A DNA stretch of 64,000 nucleotides from Dyella sp. C11 (GTDB taxonomy: Bacteria; Pseudomonadota; Gammaproteobacteria; Xanthomonadales; Rhodanobacteraceae). The notes below the pieces were generated by a model that made no database searches, was not told the origin of the DNA, and saw only the letters and a program-made list of their open reading frames with translations. The stretch spans positions 310,001-374,000 of the forward strand of contig NZ_QAVX01000001.1 of the NCBI RefSeq assembly GCF_003121485.1. Reading direction: 5' to 3'. Below are positions 14,881 to 24,108 of the stretch, in pieces (the stretch's first letter is position 1; each line of letters begins with the position of its first letter). The position numbers were made by a program, and so were the translations under genes.

Positions 14881-16551
14881 ATGCTCCAATCCTCCACCCC
14901 GCAGCTGGATGGCGCCGTCAAGCCGACGGAGAAACGTGAATCCGGTTTGCTGGCACCGCTTCGCATCGGTGTCTTCCGGCGCATCTGGGTCGCCAACCTG
15001 TTCGGCAATCTCGGCACCTGGGCGCAATCGGTCGCGGGGGCCTGGGTGATCACGGCGGCGCATGCCGGTCCGATCATGGTGGCGATGGTGCAGGTGGCGT
15101 CAGCGGCGCCGCTGGTCGTGCTGTCCATTGCCACCGGCGTGCTGGCCGACAACTACGACAAGCGAAAAATCATGCTGGTAGGCCAGTTGGTGGAGATGGC
15201 CGGCGCGATCTTCCTCACCGCACTGGCTTTCCTGGGAAGGCTCGACCCTTCGCTGCTGATCCTGGCGGTACTGTGGATTTCGCTCGGCAGTGCGATCACG
15301 GTACCGGCGTGGCAATCGGCGGTGGGCGAACAGGTGCCGCATGGCATGGTGAGTTCGGCGGTGCTGCTCAACGGCGTCAACTACAACGTGGCGCGCGCCG
15401 TCGGACCGGCCATCGGCGGCCTGATGCTGAGCGTGCTGGCGCCGAGCTGGGTCTTCATGGTCAACACGATCAGCTATGTCGGGTTGATCGCGGCGTTGTG
15501 GTACTGGCGGCGCGACGTGCCGGTGCACTCGCTGCCGCCGGAGAGCATCCGCGAAGGCGTGGTGGCTGCGATGCGCTTCACCTGGAATTCCACGGTGACG
15601 CGCCTGGCGATGCTGCGCTCCTTCATGTTCGGCTTCACCGCCAGCGTGATCTGGGCACTGCTGCCTTTGGTGGCCCGCGGGCGTCCTGATGGCACGGCGG
15701 CCCTCTACGGTTACATGCTCGGCATGCTGGGCATCGGCGCCATCTTCGGCAGCCTGCTCGTGCCGATGCTGCGACGATTGCTGGGTTCAAGTCGCTTGAT
15801 CAGCGTGGCGGCGCTTGTCCTGGCGGGCATGATGTTGCTGCTCGCCTATGCAGGTTCGCTGGCGGTGATCATGCCGGCGCTCGGGGTATCCGGTGCCTGC
15901 TGGATCGCTGCACTCACCGAATACAACGCCAACGTGCAGTTGCTGGTGCCGGCCTGGGTGAAGGGCAGGGCGCTCGCGCTCTATCAGACGGCGCTTTACG
16001 CGGGCCTGGCCATCGGCTCGTTCCTGTGGGGACATCTGGCGGAGACGATGGGTGTATCTGGTGCCATTCTGTCGGCCGCGATCACCACGGCGATATCCGC
16101 GTTGCTGCTGTATCACTCGCAGTTTCCGATGCTGGACGCCGGCTCGGTGGAACTGGTTGCACGTAGCAGGAGCAAGCTCACCCAGCTGACATTCGATCAT
16201 CGACGCGGCGAAGTCGTGATGGCGATCGAATACCTGGTGGCCCCAGAACACGCGACGGACTTCGTGGCGTTGGCCGACGACTTGCGGCACCTTCGTCTAC
16301 GCAATGGCGTGCGCTACTGGGGGCTGTTCCGCGACGTGCGTGACGGGAATATCTGGCGCGAGGTCTTCCTCGTCGAGTCGTGGCTGCAGCACCTGCGCAT
16401 GCTCGACCGCATGACGCTTGCCGACAAGGCGCTGATCGATCGCGCGAGGGCGCTGCATCAGGGATCCGATCCACCCAAAATGACGGTGAGCGTGACCTAC
16501 GATTCCATTCCCTATGCGTCGACGGACGTCCAAACGAAAACGCCTCCCTGA
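14881..16551 (+). CDS. MFS exporter (EntS/MFS_3 type) with a C-terminal monooxygenase-like domain
   Basis: A 556-residue inner-membrane protein. After a 25-residue polar N-terminus, residues 26 to about 425 form a 12-helix major-facilitator domain with the loop 2-3 motif GVLADNYDKRK (the family GxLaDrxxrr signature). A soluble tail of about 130 residues follows (from about KLTQLTFDHRRGEV), containing VVMAIEYLVAPEH, YWGLFRDV and REVFLVESWLQHLRM, which resembles the ferredoxin-like antibiotic-biosynthesis-monooxygenase fold. Relatives export siderophores or drugs. It is monocistronic; a terminator hairpin overlaps its stop codon. The substrate is unknown. Confidence 0.85.
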   Translation: MLQSSTPQLDGAVKPTEKRESGLLAPLRIGVFRRIWVANLFGNLGTWAQSVAGAWVITAAHAGPIMVAMVQVASAAPLVVLSIATGVLADNYDKRKIMLVGQLVEMAGAIFLTALAFLGRLDPSLLILAVLWISLGSAITVPAWQSAVGEQVPHGMVSSAVLLNGVNYNVARAVGPAIGGLMLSVLAPSWVFMVNTISYVGLIAALWYWRRDVPVHSLPPESIREGVVAAMRFTWNSTVTRLAMLRSFMFGFTASVIWALLPLVARGRPDGTAALYGYMLGMLGIGAIFGSLLVPMLRRLLGSSRLISVAALVLAGMMLLLAYAGSLAVIMPALGVSGACWIAALTEYNANVQLLVPAWVKGRALALYQTALYAGLAIGSFLWGHLAETMGVSGAILSAAITTAISALLLYHSQFPMLDAGSVELVARSRSKLTQLTFDHRRGEVVMAIEYLVAPEHATDFVALADDLRHLRLRNGVRYWGLFRDVRDGNIWREVFLVESWLQHLRMLDRMTLADKALIDRARALHQGSDPPKMTVSVTYDSIPYASTDVQTKTPP

Positions 16552-16564
16552 GGGGAGGCGTTTC
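16534..16564. terminator. Bidirectional terminator between the MFS gene and rpiA
   Basis: CGAAAACGCCTCCC/TGAG/GGGAGGCGTTTCG; the TGA in the loop is the MFS stop codon itself, so the stem begins inside the coding region. Confidence 0.8.
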
Positions 16565-16585
16565 GTGACTGCCGATGGCGGCGAG

Positions 16586-17224
16586 TTACATCACCTTGTC
16601 GCCGACCAGCACCACATCCGCCGCGCGCCGCGCGAACAGGCCGACCGCGACAACGCCCGGAATCTGGTTGAGGTCGCTTTCCAGGCCCACCGGATCGGTG
16701 ATCTGCCAGCCGTGCACGTCGATCACCCAGTTGCCGTTGTCGGTGACCACGCCGTCGCGCCACACGGGCTGGCCGCCGCGCTTGACGATTTCGCGGCCAC
16801 CCAGGCTGCGCGCCATGGGAATGACTTCGATCGGCAGCGGGAATTTGCCGAGCAGCTTCACCTGCTTCGTCGAATCGATGATGCAGACGAACTTCTGGCT
16901 GGCTTCGGCAATGATCTTTTCGCGTGTGAGCGCGGCACCGCCGCCCTTGATCAGGCGCTTGTGCGTATCGCACTCGTCGGCACCGTCCACGTACAGCGTG
17001 AGCGCGCCGGTGGCGTTCAGGTCGAGCACCGGAATGCCCAGGCGCTTGAGGTGCGCGGTGGATTGCTCGGAGCTGGAAACAGCACCCTGGATGCGATCTT
17101 TCAGGTCGGCCAGCGCATCGATGAAGAAGGCGACGGTGGAGCCTGTGCCGACGCCGATGATGGCGCCGTCTTCGACGTAGCGGATGGCGGCTTCGCCGGC
17201 CTGGCGTTTTTCGTTGGCGCTCAT
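16586..17224 (-). CDS. rpiA: Ribose-5-phosphate isomerase A
   Basis: Interconverts ribose-5-phosphate and ribulose-5-phosphate in the pentose-phosphate pathway. The 212 residues contain the phosphate-binding GVGTGST (residues 24-30), SSSEQST, the catalytic Asp pair of YVDGADE (80-84), and [11 protein letters not shown] (93-103) with its catalytic Glu. The ATG at 17224 sits 29 bp after the stop of the EVE-domain gene. The upstream extension of the frame overlaps that gene and is rejected. Together with the EVE gene and ygfA it forms a minus-strand cluster downstream of 6S RNA. Confidence 0.97.
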   Translation of the reverse strand: MSANEKRQAGEAAIRYVEDGAIIGVGTGSTVAFFIDALADLKDRIQGAVSSSEQSTAHLKRLGIPVLDLNATGALTLYVDGADECDTHKRLIKGGGAALTREKIIAEASQKFVCIIDSTKQVKLLGKFPLPIEVIPMARSLGGREIVKRGGQPVWRDGVVTDNGNWVIDVHGWQITDPVGLESDLNQIPGVVAVGLFARRAADVVLVGDKVM

Positions 17225-17253
17225 GGGCTTGGTTTCCAATAAGGGAGAAAGTG

Positions 17254-17718
17254 TTAGGCCATCGCCTCGATGTGATGCCACTCGTCGGCACCCACGGGCA
17301 TCACGGACAGACGGTTGCCCTTGCGCACGAGCGCCATGTCGGCCAGGGCGGGATCCGCCTGCAACGCCTTCAACGTGATGGTGTGCTTGAGCTTCTTGAC
17401 GAACTTCACTTCCACCAGCATCCAGCGCGGATTGTCGCGCGAGCTGGCGGCATCGAAATATTTGCTCTTCGGATCGAACTGGCTGGGATCGGGGTAGGCG
17501 TCGGTGGCCACTTCGGCAATGCCGACAATGCCCGGTTCCGCGCAGTTGGAGTGATAGAAGAAAACCTTGTCGCCCACGCGCATGCCGTCGCGCATGAAGT
17601 TGCGCGCCTGATAGTTGCGCACGCCGTCCCAGGCTTCCTGGCCCTTGCGCTTCAAATCGTCGATGGAAAAGGCGTCCGGTTCGGACTTCATCAGCCAGTA
17701 CTGCTTGTTCTTGCTCAT
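17254..17718 (-). CDS. EVE-domain protein (thymocyte nuclear protein 1 family)
   Basis: A single-domain protein of 154 residues related to PUA/YTH folds. It shows the EVE hallmarks: [16 protein letters not shown] at the N-terminus, [29 protein letters not shown] in the middle and GIAEV for the first barrel strands. Family members bind modified bases in nucleic acids (5-methylcytosine derivatives in some); the cellular role in bacteria is unsettled. Its start overlaps the ygfA stop by 4 bp, and this ygfA-EVE-rpiA order recurs in Xanthomonadales, so co-transcription with the 6S RNA-ygfA unit is likely. Confidence 0.93.
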   Translation of the reverse strand: MSKNKQYWLMKSEPDAFSIDDLKRKGQEAWDGVRNYQARNFMRDGMRVGDKVFFYHSNCAEPGIVGIAEVATDAYPDPSQFDPKSKYFDAASSRDNPRWMLVEVKFVKKLKHTITLKALQADPALADMALVRKGNRLSVMPVGADEWHHIEAMA

Positions 17719-18362
17719 GCGTGGGCTTCTCCGTCCTCACGGTTGGCGTGGCAATCGATCAGTTCCTGATCGGTGGCGATGAAATCGAGCGGAACGTCCC
17801 AGGGTTCCTCGTCGATGGATGGCAGCTCCTGGAACGCATAAGCGATGCCAACCAGCAGCGGTTCGGTGGGGCGCACCTGGTCGTTGAGGAAGGCAAAGGC
17901 GCGGTCATAGTAGCCACCGCCGGTACCCAGCCGATTGCCGCGACGGTCAAAACCCGTCAGCGGGACCAGCACCAGGTCGAGCTGGAAAGGCTCAAGCAAT
18001 TCGCCAGGTTGCGCGGGCTCGGGGATGCCGTAGCGGTTCGGCTGAACGTCTTCGCCGGATTGCCAGGGCGCGAAACGCAGCTGGAAGTGGGGGCCAATGA
18101 CCGGCAGCAGGAACTGCTGGCCGCGCGAGGCCAGCGGCGGGATGACCAGGTTCAGGGGCAATTCCCCGTCACAGGCCCAGTAACCGGCCACGCGGGCGTC
18201 GGTGAGGTATTCGGGCAGCTGCTCCAGGCTTCGGCGCAGGCCTTGGGCGGCGGCGATGCGCTGCCCCGGTGTCAGGGCCCGGCGCTGATCGGCCAGTTGC
18301 CGGCGTAATTCGCGTCGCTGGGCGATGGCGTCCACGTTCGCGTCTCCTGCTGAGCGAGCCAT
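17715..18362 (-). CDS. ygfA: 5-formyltetrahydrofolate cyclo-ligase
   Basis: Converts 5-formyl-THF with ATP to 5,10-methenyl-THF, removing an inhibitory folate. The 215 residues show an N-terminal helical region rich in Arg ([15 protein letters not shown]), a PEP-type substrate loop ([10 protein letters not shown]) and the ATP-binding [12 protein letters not shown] at about residues 145-156. The order zapA-6S RNA-ygfA is strongly conserved in gammaproteobacteria, where ygfA is expressed by readthrough of the 6S transcript and has been linked to persister formation. The annotated ATG at 18362 lies only 8 bp from the 6S RNA terminator stem. Confidence 0.95.
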   Translation of the reverse strand: MARSAGDANVDAIAQRRELRRQLADQRRALTPGQRIAAAQGLRRSLEQLPEYLTDARVAGYWACDGELPLNLVIPPLASRGQQFLLPVIGPHFQLRFAPWQSGEDVQPNRYGIPEPAQPGELLEPFQLDLVLVPLTGFDRRGNRLGTGGGYYDRAFAFLNDQVRPTEPLLVGIAYAFQELPSIDEEPWDVPLDFIATDQELIDCHANREDGEAHA

Positions 18363-18367
18363 CCTTG

Positions 18368-18397
18368 GACTTACGGCGCCCTTGGGCGCCGTAAGTT
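18368..18397 (-). terminator. Hairpin after 6S RNA, before ygfA
   Basis: A 12-bp perfect stem, CTTACGGCGCCC/GGGCGCCGTAAG, with almost no loop, directly downstream of the 6S RNA 3' end and just before ygfA. There is no long T-tract, so termination may be partial, which would allow ygfA readthrough. Confidence 0.6.
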
Positions 18398-18410
18398 AAG
18401 GAATAAGGTG

Positions 18411-18596
18411 GCGTTACCGCGATGCCGCTGCCCACCAAACGACCTTGATCCACGATGGATCAGGTGGGAGGGCGACATGGTCTCAAGGCTTTCCGCACGC
18501 GGCGGACATGCACAACAACCGATGAAAAGCCGACCCGGGGCCGTATTTAGGAACAAGGCAAATGTAAGAGTGTGCTGGCGCACACCGCAGAGAACG
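18411..18596 (-). ncRNA. ssrS: 6S RNA
   Basis: This RNA of about 186 nt, in the conserved zapA-ssrS-ygfA position, mimics an open promoter and binds sigma-70 RNA polymerase. Read on the minus strand it begins TTCTCTGCGG and ends near GCGGCATCGCGGTAAC, which can pair as the closing stem. The downstream half carries the 6S-specific run AAAGCCTTGAGACC...GTCG, then the hairpin CTGATCC-ATC-GTGGATCAAGG, followed by GGCAGCGGCATC, all in the E. coli order. The upstream half supplies the other side of the central bubble. The ends are estimates within a few bases. Confidence 0.85.
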
Positions 18597-18603
18597 CCGT
18601 GGA

Positions 18604-18927
18604 CTATTTTATGTGGGCGTCGAGTGCTGCTTCAAGCTTGCGACGCAATGCGGCGATGCCGTCAGTCACGCTCTGATCAGAACCCGTGTGCTGCTTGCGC
18701 AGCGCGAGAAATTCGTGGGTGACGCTGATGGCGGCCAGCACGGCGAGGCGATCGAAGCCCGGCGCCTTCGCGTTGGCACGCAATTCGCGCATCTTGCGGT
18801 CGAGGAAGGCTGCCGATTCCAGCAGGCCTTCGCGTTCTTCCGGCGCGCAGGCGATCAGGAATTCGCGGTCGACCAGGCGCAGGGCGACCGGCACGCTGGC
18901 GTTGGTTTCCACGGTGCTGTCAGCCAT
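18604..18927 (-). CDS. zapA: Cell division protein ZapA
   Basis: A cytosolic protein of 107 residues that binds FtsZ filaments and promotes Z-ring bundling. The N-terminal globular part includes VALRLVDREFLIACAPEEREGLLESAAFLDRKM, the family signature region, and the C-terminal half is a coiled-coil helix (LRRKLEAALDAH). It is translationally coupled to the upstream TIGR02449 gene by an 8-bp overlap, and 6S RNA follows immediately after its stop. This is the standard gammaproteobacterial arrangement. Confidence 0.93.
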   Translation of the reverse strand: MADSTVETNASVPVALRLVDREFLIACAPEEREGLLESAAFLDRKMRELRANAKAPGFDRLAVLAAISVTHEFLALRKQHTGSDQSVTDGIAALRRKLEAALDAHIK

Positions 18928-19156
18928 TGTTCTCGAGCGCCTTCAGTCGCTGGATCATTGCTTCAACGCGGCTGCGCGCCTGTTCGTTGCGCGCCATCAG
19001 GCCGGCCCGTTCACTCGCCAGTTGTTCCTGGCTGTGACGCAGGCTGCGGTTTTCTTCGGAGAGGCGGCGCACGGCATCAAGCAACCGGTCGACTTGTTCG
19101 CCGAGGGCTGCAAGCTCTTGCTTGGAATCTGACTTGACGGAATCGGGCGCGCTCAT
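18920..19156 (-). CDS. TIGR02449-family coiled-coil protein (ZapB-like)
   Basis: A 78-residue, almost entirely helical protein with heptad-like Leu spacing (LAALGEQVDRLLDAVRRL, then RSLRHSQEQL and MIQRLKALE). The family is found next to zapA in Xanthomonadales and pseudomonads and resembles ZapB, the coiled-coil partner of ZapA at the division ring; the functional link is inference from position and form. Its 3' end overlaps zapA by 8 bp. It is divergent from ygfB. Confidence 0.85.
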   Translation of the reverse strand: MSAPDSVKSDSKQELAALGEQVDRLLDAVRRLSEENRSLRHSQEQLASERAGLMARNEQARSRVEAMIQRLKALENNG

Positions 19157-19257
19157 GGTCGAAACTATAACAGGAGGCCTGACGAAAACAGCAGGCTGGA
19201 CAACGTTTTCAAAGCGGGTGCATTAAACTTGCCGCTTGTCTTGAAAGGAGCCAAGCC

Positions 19258-19821
19258 ATGACAGCGAACGAGCTGATCGGCTACGACGAACTGGATGCCG
19301 CCGCCGCCCGCCTGCAGCTGGCCGAGGACGCCAGCGGCCTGCACGGTTCGCTGTGCGGATTCCTGGCCGGTGGCGGTCGCATCGGCAAGCAGTCGCTGGT
19401 GGAAGCGCTGCACATGGATGCGGAAGCCGCAACGCCATCGGCGGGCGACAAGGCCCTGCTGGAGCGTCTGGTGAAACAGACCGAGTCCGAGCTGGCCGAT
19501 CCGGAACTGGGCTTTGAACCGCTGATGCCCGCCGATGACCGACCGCTGGCCGAACGCGCCGACGCGCTGGTCGATTGGTGCCGCGGGTTCCTCGGTGGCT
19601 TTGGCCTCGGTGGTGCGCAGACGCACGGCAAGCTGTCGGACGAGGCGCAGGAAATCCTCAAGGACCTGGGCGCCATCGCCGCATCGTCCTTCGAATTCGG
19701 TGATGAAGCCGAGGACGAAGACGCCTTGATCGAAGTGCATGAATTCGTGCGCATGGGCGCCATGCTGCTGTTCGCCGAGTGCTCGAACCGCCACGGCCCA
19801 AGCAGCGACACCGTGCATTGA
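19258..19821 (+). CDS. ygfB: UPF0149/YgfB family protein
   Basis: A cytosolic helical protein of 187 residues with the YecA/YgfB pattern: GLHGSLCGFLAGGG near residues 27-40, LVDWCRGFLGGFGLGG in the middle, and ILKDLGAIA with an acidic DEAEDEDALIEVHEFVRMGAMLLFAE tail. It lacks the C-terminal SEC-C zinc motif. In pseudomonads YgfB counteracts a transcription regulator of ampDh3; whether this holds here is unknown. Its stop overlaps the TTG start of pepP, matching the E. coli ygfB-pepP order, but ubiH does not follow. Confidence 0.92.
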   Translation: MTANELIGYDELDAAAARLQLAEDASGLHGSLCGFLAGGGRIGKQSLVEALHMDAEAATPSAGDKALLERLVKQTESELADPELGFEPLMPADDRPLAERADALVDWCRGFLGGFGLGGAQTHGKLSDEAQEILKDLGAIAASSFEFGDEAEDEDALIEVHEFVRMGAMLLFAECSNRHGPSSDTVH

Positions 19822-21128
19822 ACATCTCGTCCGAGGAATACACCCGTCGCCGCCGCCAGTTGATGCGCATGGCGGGCGACGATGCTGTTCTGTTGATTGC
19901 CGCCGCCCCCGAGCGGGTGCGCAACGCGGACGCCAACTGGCCCTATCGGCAGGACTCGGACCTGCATTATCTCTCGGGTTTTCCCGAGCCCGATGCCGTG
20001 CTGGCCTTGCTGCCGGGGCGCAAGCATGGTGAAGCGGTGTTGTTCTGTCGCGAACGCGACGAGGAACACGAACGCTGGCATGGCGAGTCCATCGGCACCG
20101 ACCGCGCCGTCAGTGAGCACGGCATGGATGATGCGTTCCCCATCGACGACATCGACGACATCCTGCCCGGCATGATCGAAGGGCGGGCACGCGTCTACTG
20201 TCACTTTGGGCGCGAGCCCGAATTCGACGCGCGACTGCTTGGCTGGATGCGCCGCTTGCGCCAATTGCGCGGCGGTGGCGTGGTGCCCAAGGAATTCGTG
20301 GCGCTGGGCCACCTGCTGCACGACCTGCGCCTGTACAAGTCACGCGGCGAGTTGAAGCTGATGCGTGAATCGGCCTCCATCGCTGCCGATGCGCATCTGG
20401 CGGCCATGCGTGCGGCCATCGCGGGTCGCCACGAATACGAGGTGGAAGCGGAAGTGCTGCGCGTCATGCGCAGCCGCGGTGCGGTGCCCGCGTTTCCGCC
20501 GATCGTGGCAAGTGGCGTGAATGCCTGCACCATGCACTACACCGCCAATCGTGCGGTGCTGCGCGATGGCGATCTGTTGCTGGTGGATGCCGGCGCCGAA
20601 GTGGATTGCTACGCCTCGGACATCACCCGCACATTCCCCATCAGCGGCCGTTACAGCCGCGAGCAGCGTGCGCTTTACGAAGTGGTGCTCGCGGCGCAAC
20701 TTGCGGCTATCGACGAAGTCTTGCCTGGGCGCGCTTTCAACGCGGCGCACGAAGCGGCCGTGCGCGTCATCACGGAAGGTCTTTGCGCGCTGGGGATTAT
20801 CAAGGGAAGCGCGGACGCCGCCGTCGCCGATGGCAGCTACAAGCGTTTCTTTCCCGCCAAGACGGGCCACTGGCTGGGACTGGATGTGCATGACGTCGGC
20901 GACTATCGCGTCGATGGCGAGCCGCGCGTGCTTGAGCCCGGCATGGTGGTGACGGTGGAACCCGGCATCTACGTGCCGCCGGGCGATTTCACCGTGGCCG
21001 AGCGCTGGCGTGGCATCGGCATCCGCATCGAAGACGATGTGGCGATTACCAAGGATGGCAACGACGTGCTGACGGACGGCGTGCCCAAGGATGCGGACGA
21101 GATCGAGGCGCTGCTGGCCTCGCGCTGA
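19818..21128 (+). CDS. pepP: Xaa-Pro aminopeptidase (aminopeptidase P, M24B)
   Basis: Removes N-terminal residues followed by proline. From the TTG at 19818 (TTGA overlap with ygfB) the product is 436 residues, the usual length. The start gives NISSEEYTRRRRQLM, matching the family N-terminus. The C-terminal creatinase fold carries the dinuclear metal ligands: Asp in LVDAGAE, Asp in SDITRTFP, His in GLDVHDVGDY, Glu in VTVEPGIY and Glu in GIRIEDDV. The substrate His in THWLG-like GHWLGLD is also present. A REPIN lies immediately downstream. Confidence 0.95.
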   Translation: MNISSEEYTRRRRQLMRMAGDDAVLLIAAAPERVRNADANWPYRQDSDLHYLSGFPEPDAVLALLPGRKHGEAVLFCRERDEEHERWHGESIGTDRAVSEHGMDDAFPIDDIDDILPGMIEGRARVYCHFGREPEFDARLLGWMRRLRQLRGGGVVPKEFVALGHLLHDLRLYKSRGELKLMRESASIAADAHLAAMRAAIAGRHEYEVEAEVLRVMRSRGAVPAFPPIVASGVNACTMHYTANRAVLRDGDLLLVDAGAEVDCYASDITRTFPISGRYSREQRALYEVVLAAQLAAIDEVLPGRAFNAAHEAAVRVITEGLCALGIIKGSADAAVADGSYKRFFPAKTGHWLGLDVHDVGDYRVDGEPRVLEPGMVVTVEPGIYVPPGDFTVAERWRGIGIRIEDDVAITKDGNDVLTDGVPKDADEIEALLASR

Positions 21129-21143
21129 GGCGCTATTTGTTTC

Positions 21144-21221
21144 TGTAGGAGCGCACTTGTGCGCGACCGTCACATAGCCTGATCACTGCTACGACCGGTC
21201 GCGCCCAAGTGCGCTCCTGCA
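21144..21221. repeat. REP-like inverted pair (REPIN C)
   Basis: TGTAGGAGCGCACTTGTGCG... (21144-21167) and the imperfect inverse ...CGCCCAAGTGCGCTCCTGCA (21198-21221) flank a 30-bp spacer. It fills the gap between convergent pepP and cydX and is the same variant as REPIN B. Confidence 0.85.
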
Positions 21222-21227
21222 TGGCGG

Positions 21228-21365
21228 TTAGGGCAGCTTGTCGCGGGGATGCGGATCCTTGCGGTTATGCGCATCGTCGGTGGCGTAAACCTCGTACCAC
21301 ATCGCGTTGAGGATGCCGAAGGCGCAGGCCAGGCCGAGGCCGAGGATCCAGGCGAAATACCACAT
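21228..21365 (-). CDS. cydX: Cytochrome bd oxidase small subunit CydX
   Basis: A 45-residue single-span membrane protein, beginning MWYFAWILGLGLACAFGILNA and continuing with the family-typical MWYE and a polar tail ending in RDKLP. CydX binds next to the haem groups of CydA and stabilises the bd-type quinol oxidase. It begins 15 bp after the cydB stop, in the usual cydABX order. A near-identical longer reading in another frame of the opposite phase is not coding. Confidence 0.93.
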   Translation of the reverse strand: MWYFAWILGLGLACAFGILNAMWYEVYATDDAHNRKDPHPRDKLP

Positions 21366-21380
21366 GGTGTCGTTCCTCTC

Positions 21381-22511
21381 TCAGTAGCCGTGGCCGGACT
21401 GGCGCACGTGGTCCAGCGTGACGCGACCGCGTACCACGCGATACACCCAGCTGGTGTAGATGATGATGATGGGCATGAAGATCGCCGTCATCGCCAGCAT
21501 CAGGCCCAACGTGCCCTGGCTCGACGATGCGTCCCACACGGTAAGGCTGGAGCGCGGATCGAGCCGGGAAGGCAGCAGGAACGGAAACAGCGCGAAGCCC
21601 GCGGAAAGAATGGTGCCCGCCACCATCAGGCTGCTGCACACGAAACCGCCGAGTCCCTTCTTGCCCACCGTGAGCTGCACGCCAATGGCACCTGCGAATG
21701 CGACCACGGGAGCGAGCCAGAACAGCGGATGCTGCATGTAGCTCGCGAACCAGCTGCTGCCCTGTGCGACCTGCTTGAAGAGCGGATTGGACACGCCATC
21801 CGTCACGACCGGACCGACGATGGCGAAGCCTGCCACGCCGTAGGCAAGCCAGATACCAGCAGCCACGTACAACACAACATAGGCCAGCGTGGCGAAGCGT
21901 GCCACGCGCACCGCGCGGTCCGCGATGATGTGGTCCGCCTTGTACGCCGCCCAGCACGCACCATGAGCCAGCAGCATGCTCAGTGACACCAGACCTGCCA
22001 CCAGCGCGAACGGGTGCAGCAGTTCGAAGAAACTGCCGTGCCAGGTCATGCGCAGGTCGTTGTCGAACTGGAAGGGCGCGCCAAGGAACAAATTGCCGAA
22101 GGCCACGCCGGAAATCAGCATCACCACGATGCCGGATGCGGTGAGCACGTAGTCCCACACGGTGCGCCAGCGTTCGTCGTGCACCTTGCCGCGAAAGTTG
22201 AAGCCCACCGGCCGCAGGATCAGCGCAACCAGCACGAGGAAGATCGCCAGGTACATGCCGGAGAACGACACTGCGTAAAGCTGCGGCCACGCCGCAAACG
22301 CCGCGCCGCCGCCCAGCACGAACCACACCTGGTTGCCTTCCCACGTGGGCTCGATGGTCTCGAGCATCACCAGGCGTTCGTCCTCCGTCTTGCCCAGCAC
22401 GCGCAGCAGCGCCGCGATGCCGAAGTCGAAGCCGTCCATGATGGCGAAGCCGATCAGCAGCACGCCGAGCAGGGCCCACCAGATCACGCGTAGTGTTTCG
22501 TAGTCGAACAT
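21381..22511 (-). CDS. cydB: Cytochrome bd ubiquinol oxidase subunit II
   Basis: An inner-membrane subunit of 376 residues with 8-9 hydrophobic helices. It starts [31 protein letters not shown], the standard CydB N-terminus, and includes [23 protein letters not shown]. The ATG at 22511 was chosen for this match; the frame runs on upstream into cydA in another phase. It lies 10 bp after cydA. With CydA and CydX it forms the high-affinity oxidase that reduces oxygen with ubiquinol without pumping protons. Confidence 0.96.
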   Translation of the reverse strand: MFDYETLRVIWWALLGVLLIGFAIMDGFDFGIAALLRVLGKTEDERLVMLETIEPTWEGNQVWFVLGGGAAFAAWPQLYAVSFSGMYLAIFLVLVALILRPVGFNFRGKVHDERWRTVWDYVLTASGIVVMLISGVAFGNLFLGAPFQFDNDLRMTWHGSFFELLHPFALVAGLVSLSMLLAHGACWAAYKADHIIADRAVRVARFATLAYVVLYVAAGIWLAYGVAGFAIVGPVVTDGVSNPLFKQVAQGSSWFASYMQHPLFWLAPVVAFAGAIGVQLTVGKKGLGGFVCSSLMVAGTILSAGFALFPFLLPSRLDPRSSLTVWDASSSQGTLGLMLAMTAIFMPIIIIYTSWVYRVVRGRVTLDHVRQSGHGY

Positions 22512-22521
22512 GGCGTTCTCC

Positions 22522-24108
22522 TCAGGCGCCGACGTGGGCAGCGGACTTGGTGATCGGTGGCACCGGTTCCGATGCCGGCCACAAGCCCAGGCCATCCGGT
22601 CCCTTCTTGGCGTACTTCACCATCAGCACGGCGTCGATGATGGCCAGCGCGCTGTAGAACAACACGAAGCCGCCAAGCGAGGTCCATACCTGTCCTGCCG
22701 TGACACTGGATACACCCAGTGCGGTGGGCAGCACGCCCTCGATGGCCCACGGTTGACGGCCATACTCGGCCACGATCCAGCCCAGTTCGGTGGATATCCA
22801 TGGCAGCGGCAGACTCCACAGCGCCAGCTTCAGATACCAGCGGCGCTTGTCGAGTTGGCGCTTGCTTGCCTGCCAGAACGAGAACGCGAACAGCGCGATG
22901 AAATAGAAGCCCAGCGCCACCATGATGCGGAACGACCAGAACAGCACGGGCACGTTCGGGATGGTGCTTTCCGCGGCCTTCTGGATATCGGCCGCCGTTG
23001 CCTTGCGGGGATCGTCCATGGTGCGCTTGAGCAACAGCGCGTAGCCCATGTCCTTGTCGTGCGCAGCGAGAATGGCCTGGGCCTGCGCGTTGTTCTTGTC
23101 CTCGCGCAGCACGAGCATGGCGTCATACGCCTGGATGCCGGTGCTGATTCGTCCCTTGGTGTCTTCCACCAGGTTGGCAATACCCGGAATCGGTTTGTCG
23201 ATGGAACGCGTGCCGATCAGGCCCATCACCCAGGGAATGCGCACGGCGTAGTGCGTGGTGTGGTTCTCCACGTCAGGCAGGCCAAACAGCGTGAACGATG
23301 GCGGAGCCGGTTCGGTTTCCCACATGGCTTCGATGGCAGCCATCTTCATCTTCTGGTTTTCCGAAACGGCGTAACCCGATTCGTCACCCAGCACCACCAC
23401 GGAAAGCGCCGCGGCCAGGCCAAAACTTGCGGCCACCGTCATCGAACGCTTGGCGAAATCCACATTGCGACCACGCAGCAGATACCAGGCGCTGATGGAC
23501 AGCACGAACATCGAGCCGATCACATAGCCCGCACTCACCGTGTGCACGAACTTCGCCTGTGCCACCGGGTTGAACATCACCTCGGTGAACGACGTGACTT
23601 CCATGCGCATCGTCTGCGCGTTGAACGCCGAACCCACCGGGTTCTGCATCCAGCCGTTGGCGATGAGAATCCACAGCGCGGACAGGTTGGTGCCCAGCGC
23701 GAGGAACCATGTCGTTAGCAGGTGCGAGAAGCGCGACATGCGATCCCAGCCCATGAAGAACAGGCCCACCAGCGTCGCTTCGAGGAAGAACGCCATCAAA
23801 CCTTCGATGGCCAGCGGCGTACCGAACACGTCGCCCACGTAGTGCGCGTAATAGGCCCAGTTCATGCCGAACTGGAATTCCATGGTGACGCCGGTGGCGA
23901 CGCCCATGGCGAAGTTGATGCCAAACAGCACGCCCCAGAACTGCACCATGCGCTTCCATACTTCGCGCCCGGTCATCACATAGACACTCTCCATGATGGC
24001 GAGAATCCACACGATGCCCAATGTCAGCGGCACGAACAGGAAGTGATAGAGCGCAGTCAGCGCGAACTGCAGGCGTGAGAGCGTGACGACATCGGAGTCG
24101 ATGATCAT
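22522..24108 (-). CDS. cydA: Cytochrome bd ubiquinol oxidase subunit I
   Basis: The haem-bearing subunit of 528 residues. Visible landmarks are the haem b595 ligand His22 in [12 protein letters not shown], the [17 protein letters not shown] and [17 protein letters not shown] helices with the conserved acidic residues of the proton path, and the GWDRMSR loop. The length and the insert around [21 protein letters not shown] to AESTIP indicate the long Q-loop (L-subfamily) as in E. coli. The ATG at 24108 overlaps the stop of cydP (ATGA), so oxidase translation begins in a coupled unit. Confidence 0.97.
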   Translation of the reverse strand: MIIDSDVVTLSRLQFALTALYHFLFVPLTLGIVWILAIMESVYVMTGREVWKRMVQFWGVLFGINFAMGVATGVTMEFQFGMNWAYYAHYVGDVFGTPLAIEGLMAFFLEATLVGLFFMGWDRMSRFSHLLTTWFLALGTNLSALWILIANGWMQNPVGSAFNAQTMRMEVTSFTEVMFNPVAQAKFVHTVSAGYVIGSMFVLSISAWYLLRGRNVDFAKRSMTVAASFGLAAALSVVVLGDESGYAVSENQKMKMAAIEAMWETEPAPPSFTLFGLPDVENHTTHYAVRIPWVMGLIGTRSIDKPIPGIANLVEDTKGRISTGIQAYDAMLVLREDKNNAQAQAILAAHDKDMGYALLLKRTMDDPRKATAADIQKAAESTIPNVPVLFWSFRIMVALGFYFIALFAFSFWQASKRQLDKRRWYLKLALWSLPLPWISTELGWIVAEYGRQPWAIEGVLPTALGVSSVTAGQVWTSLGGFVLFYSALAIIDAVLMVKYAKKGPDGLGLWPASEPVPPITKSAAHVGA

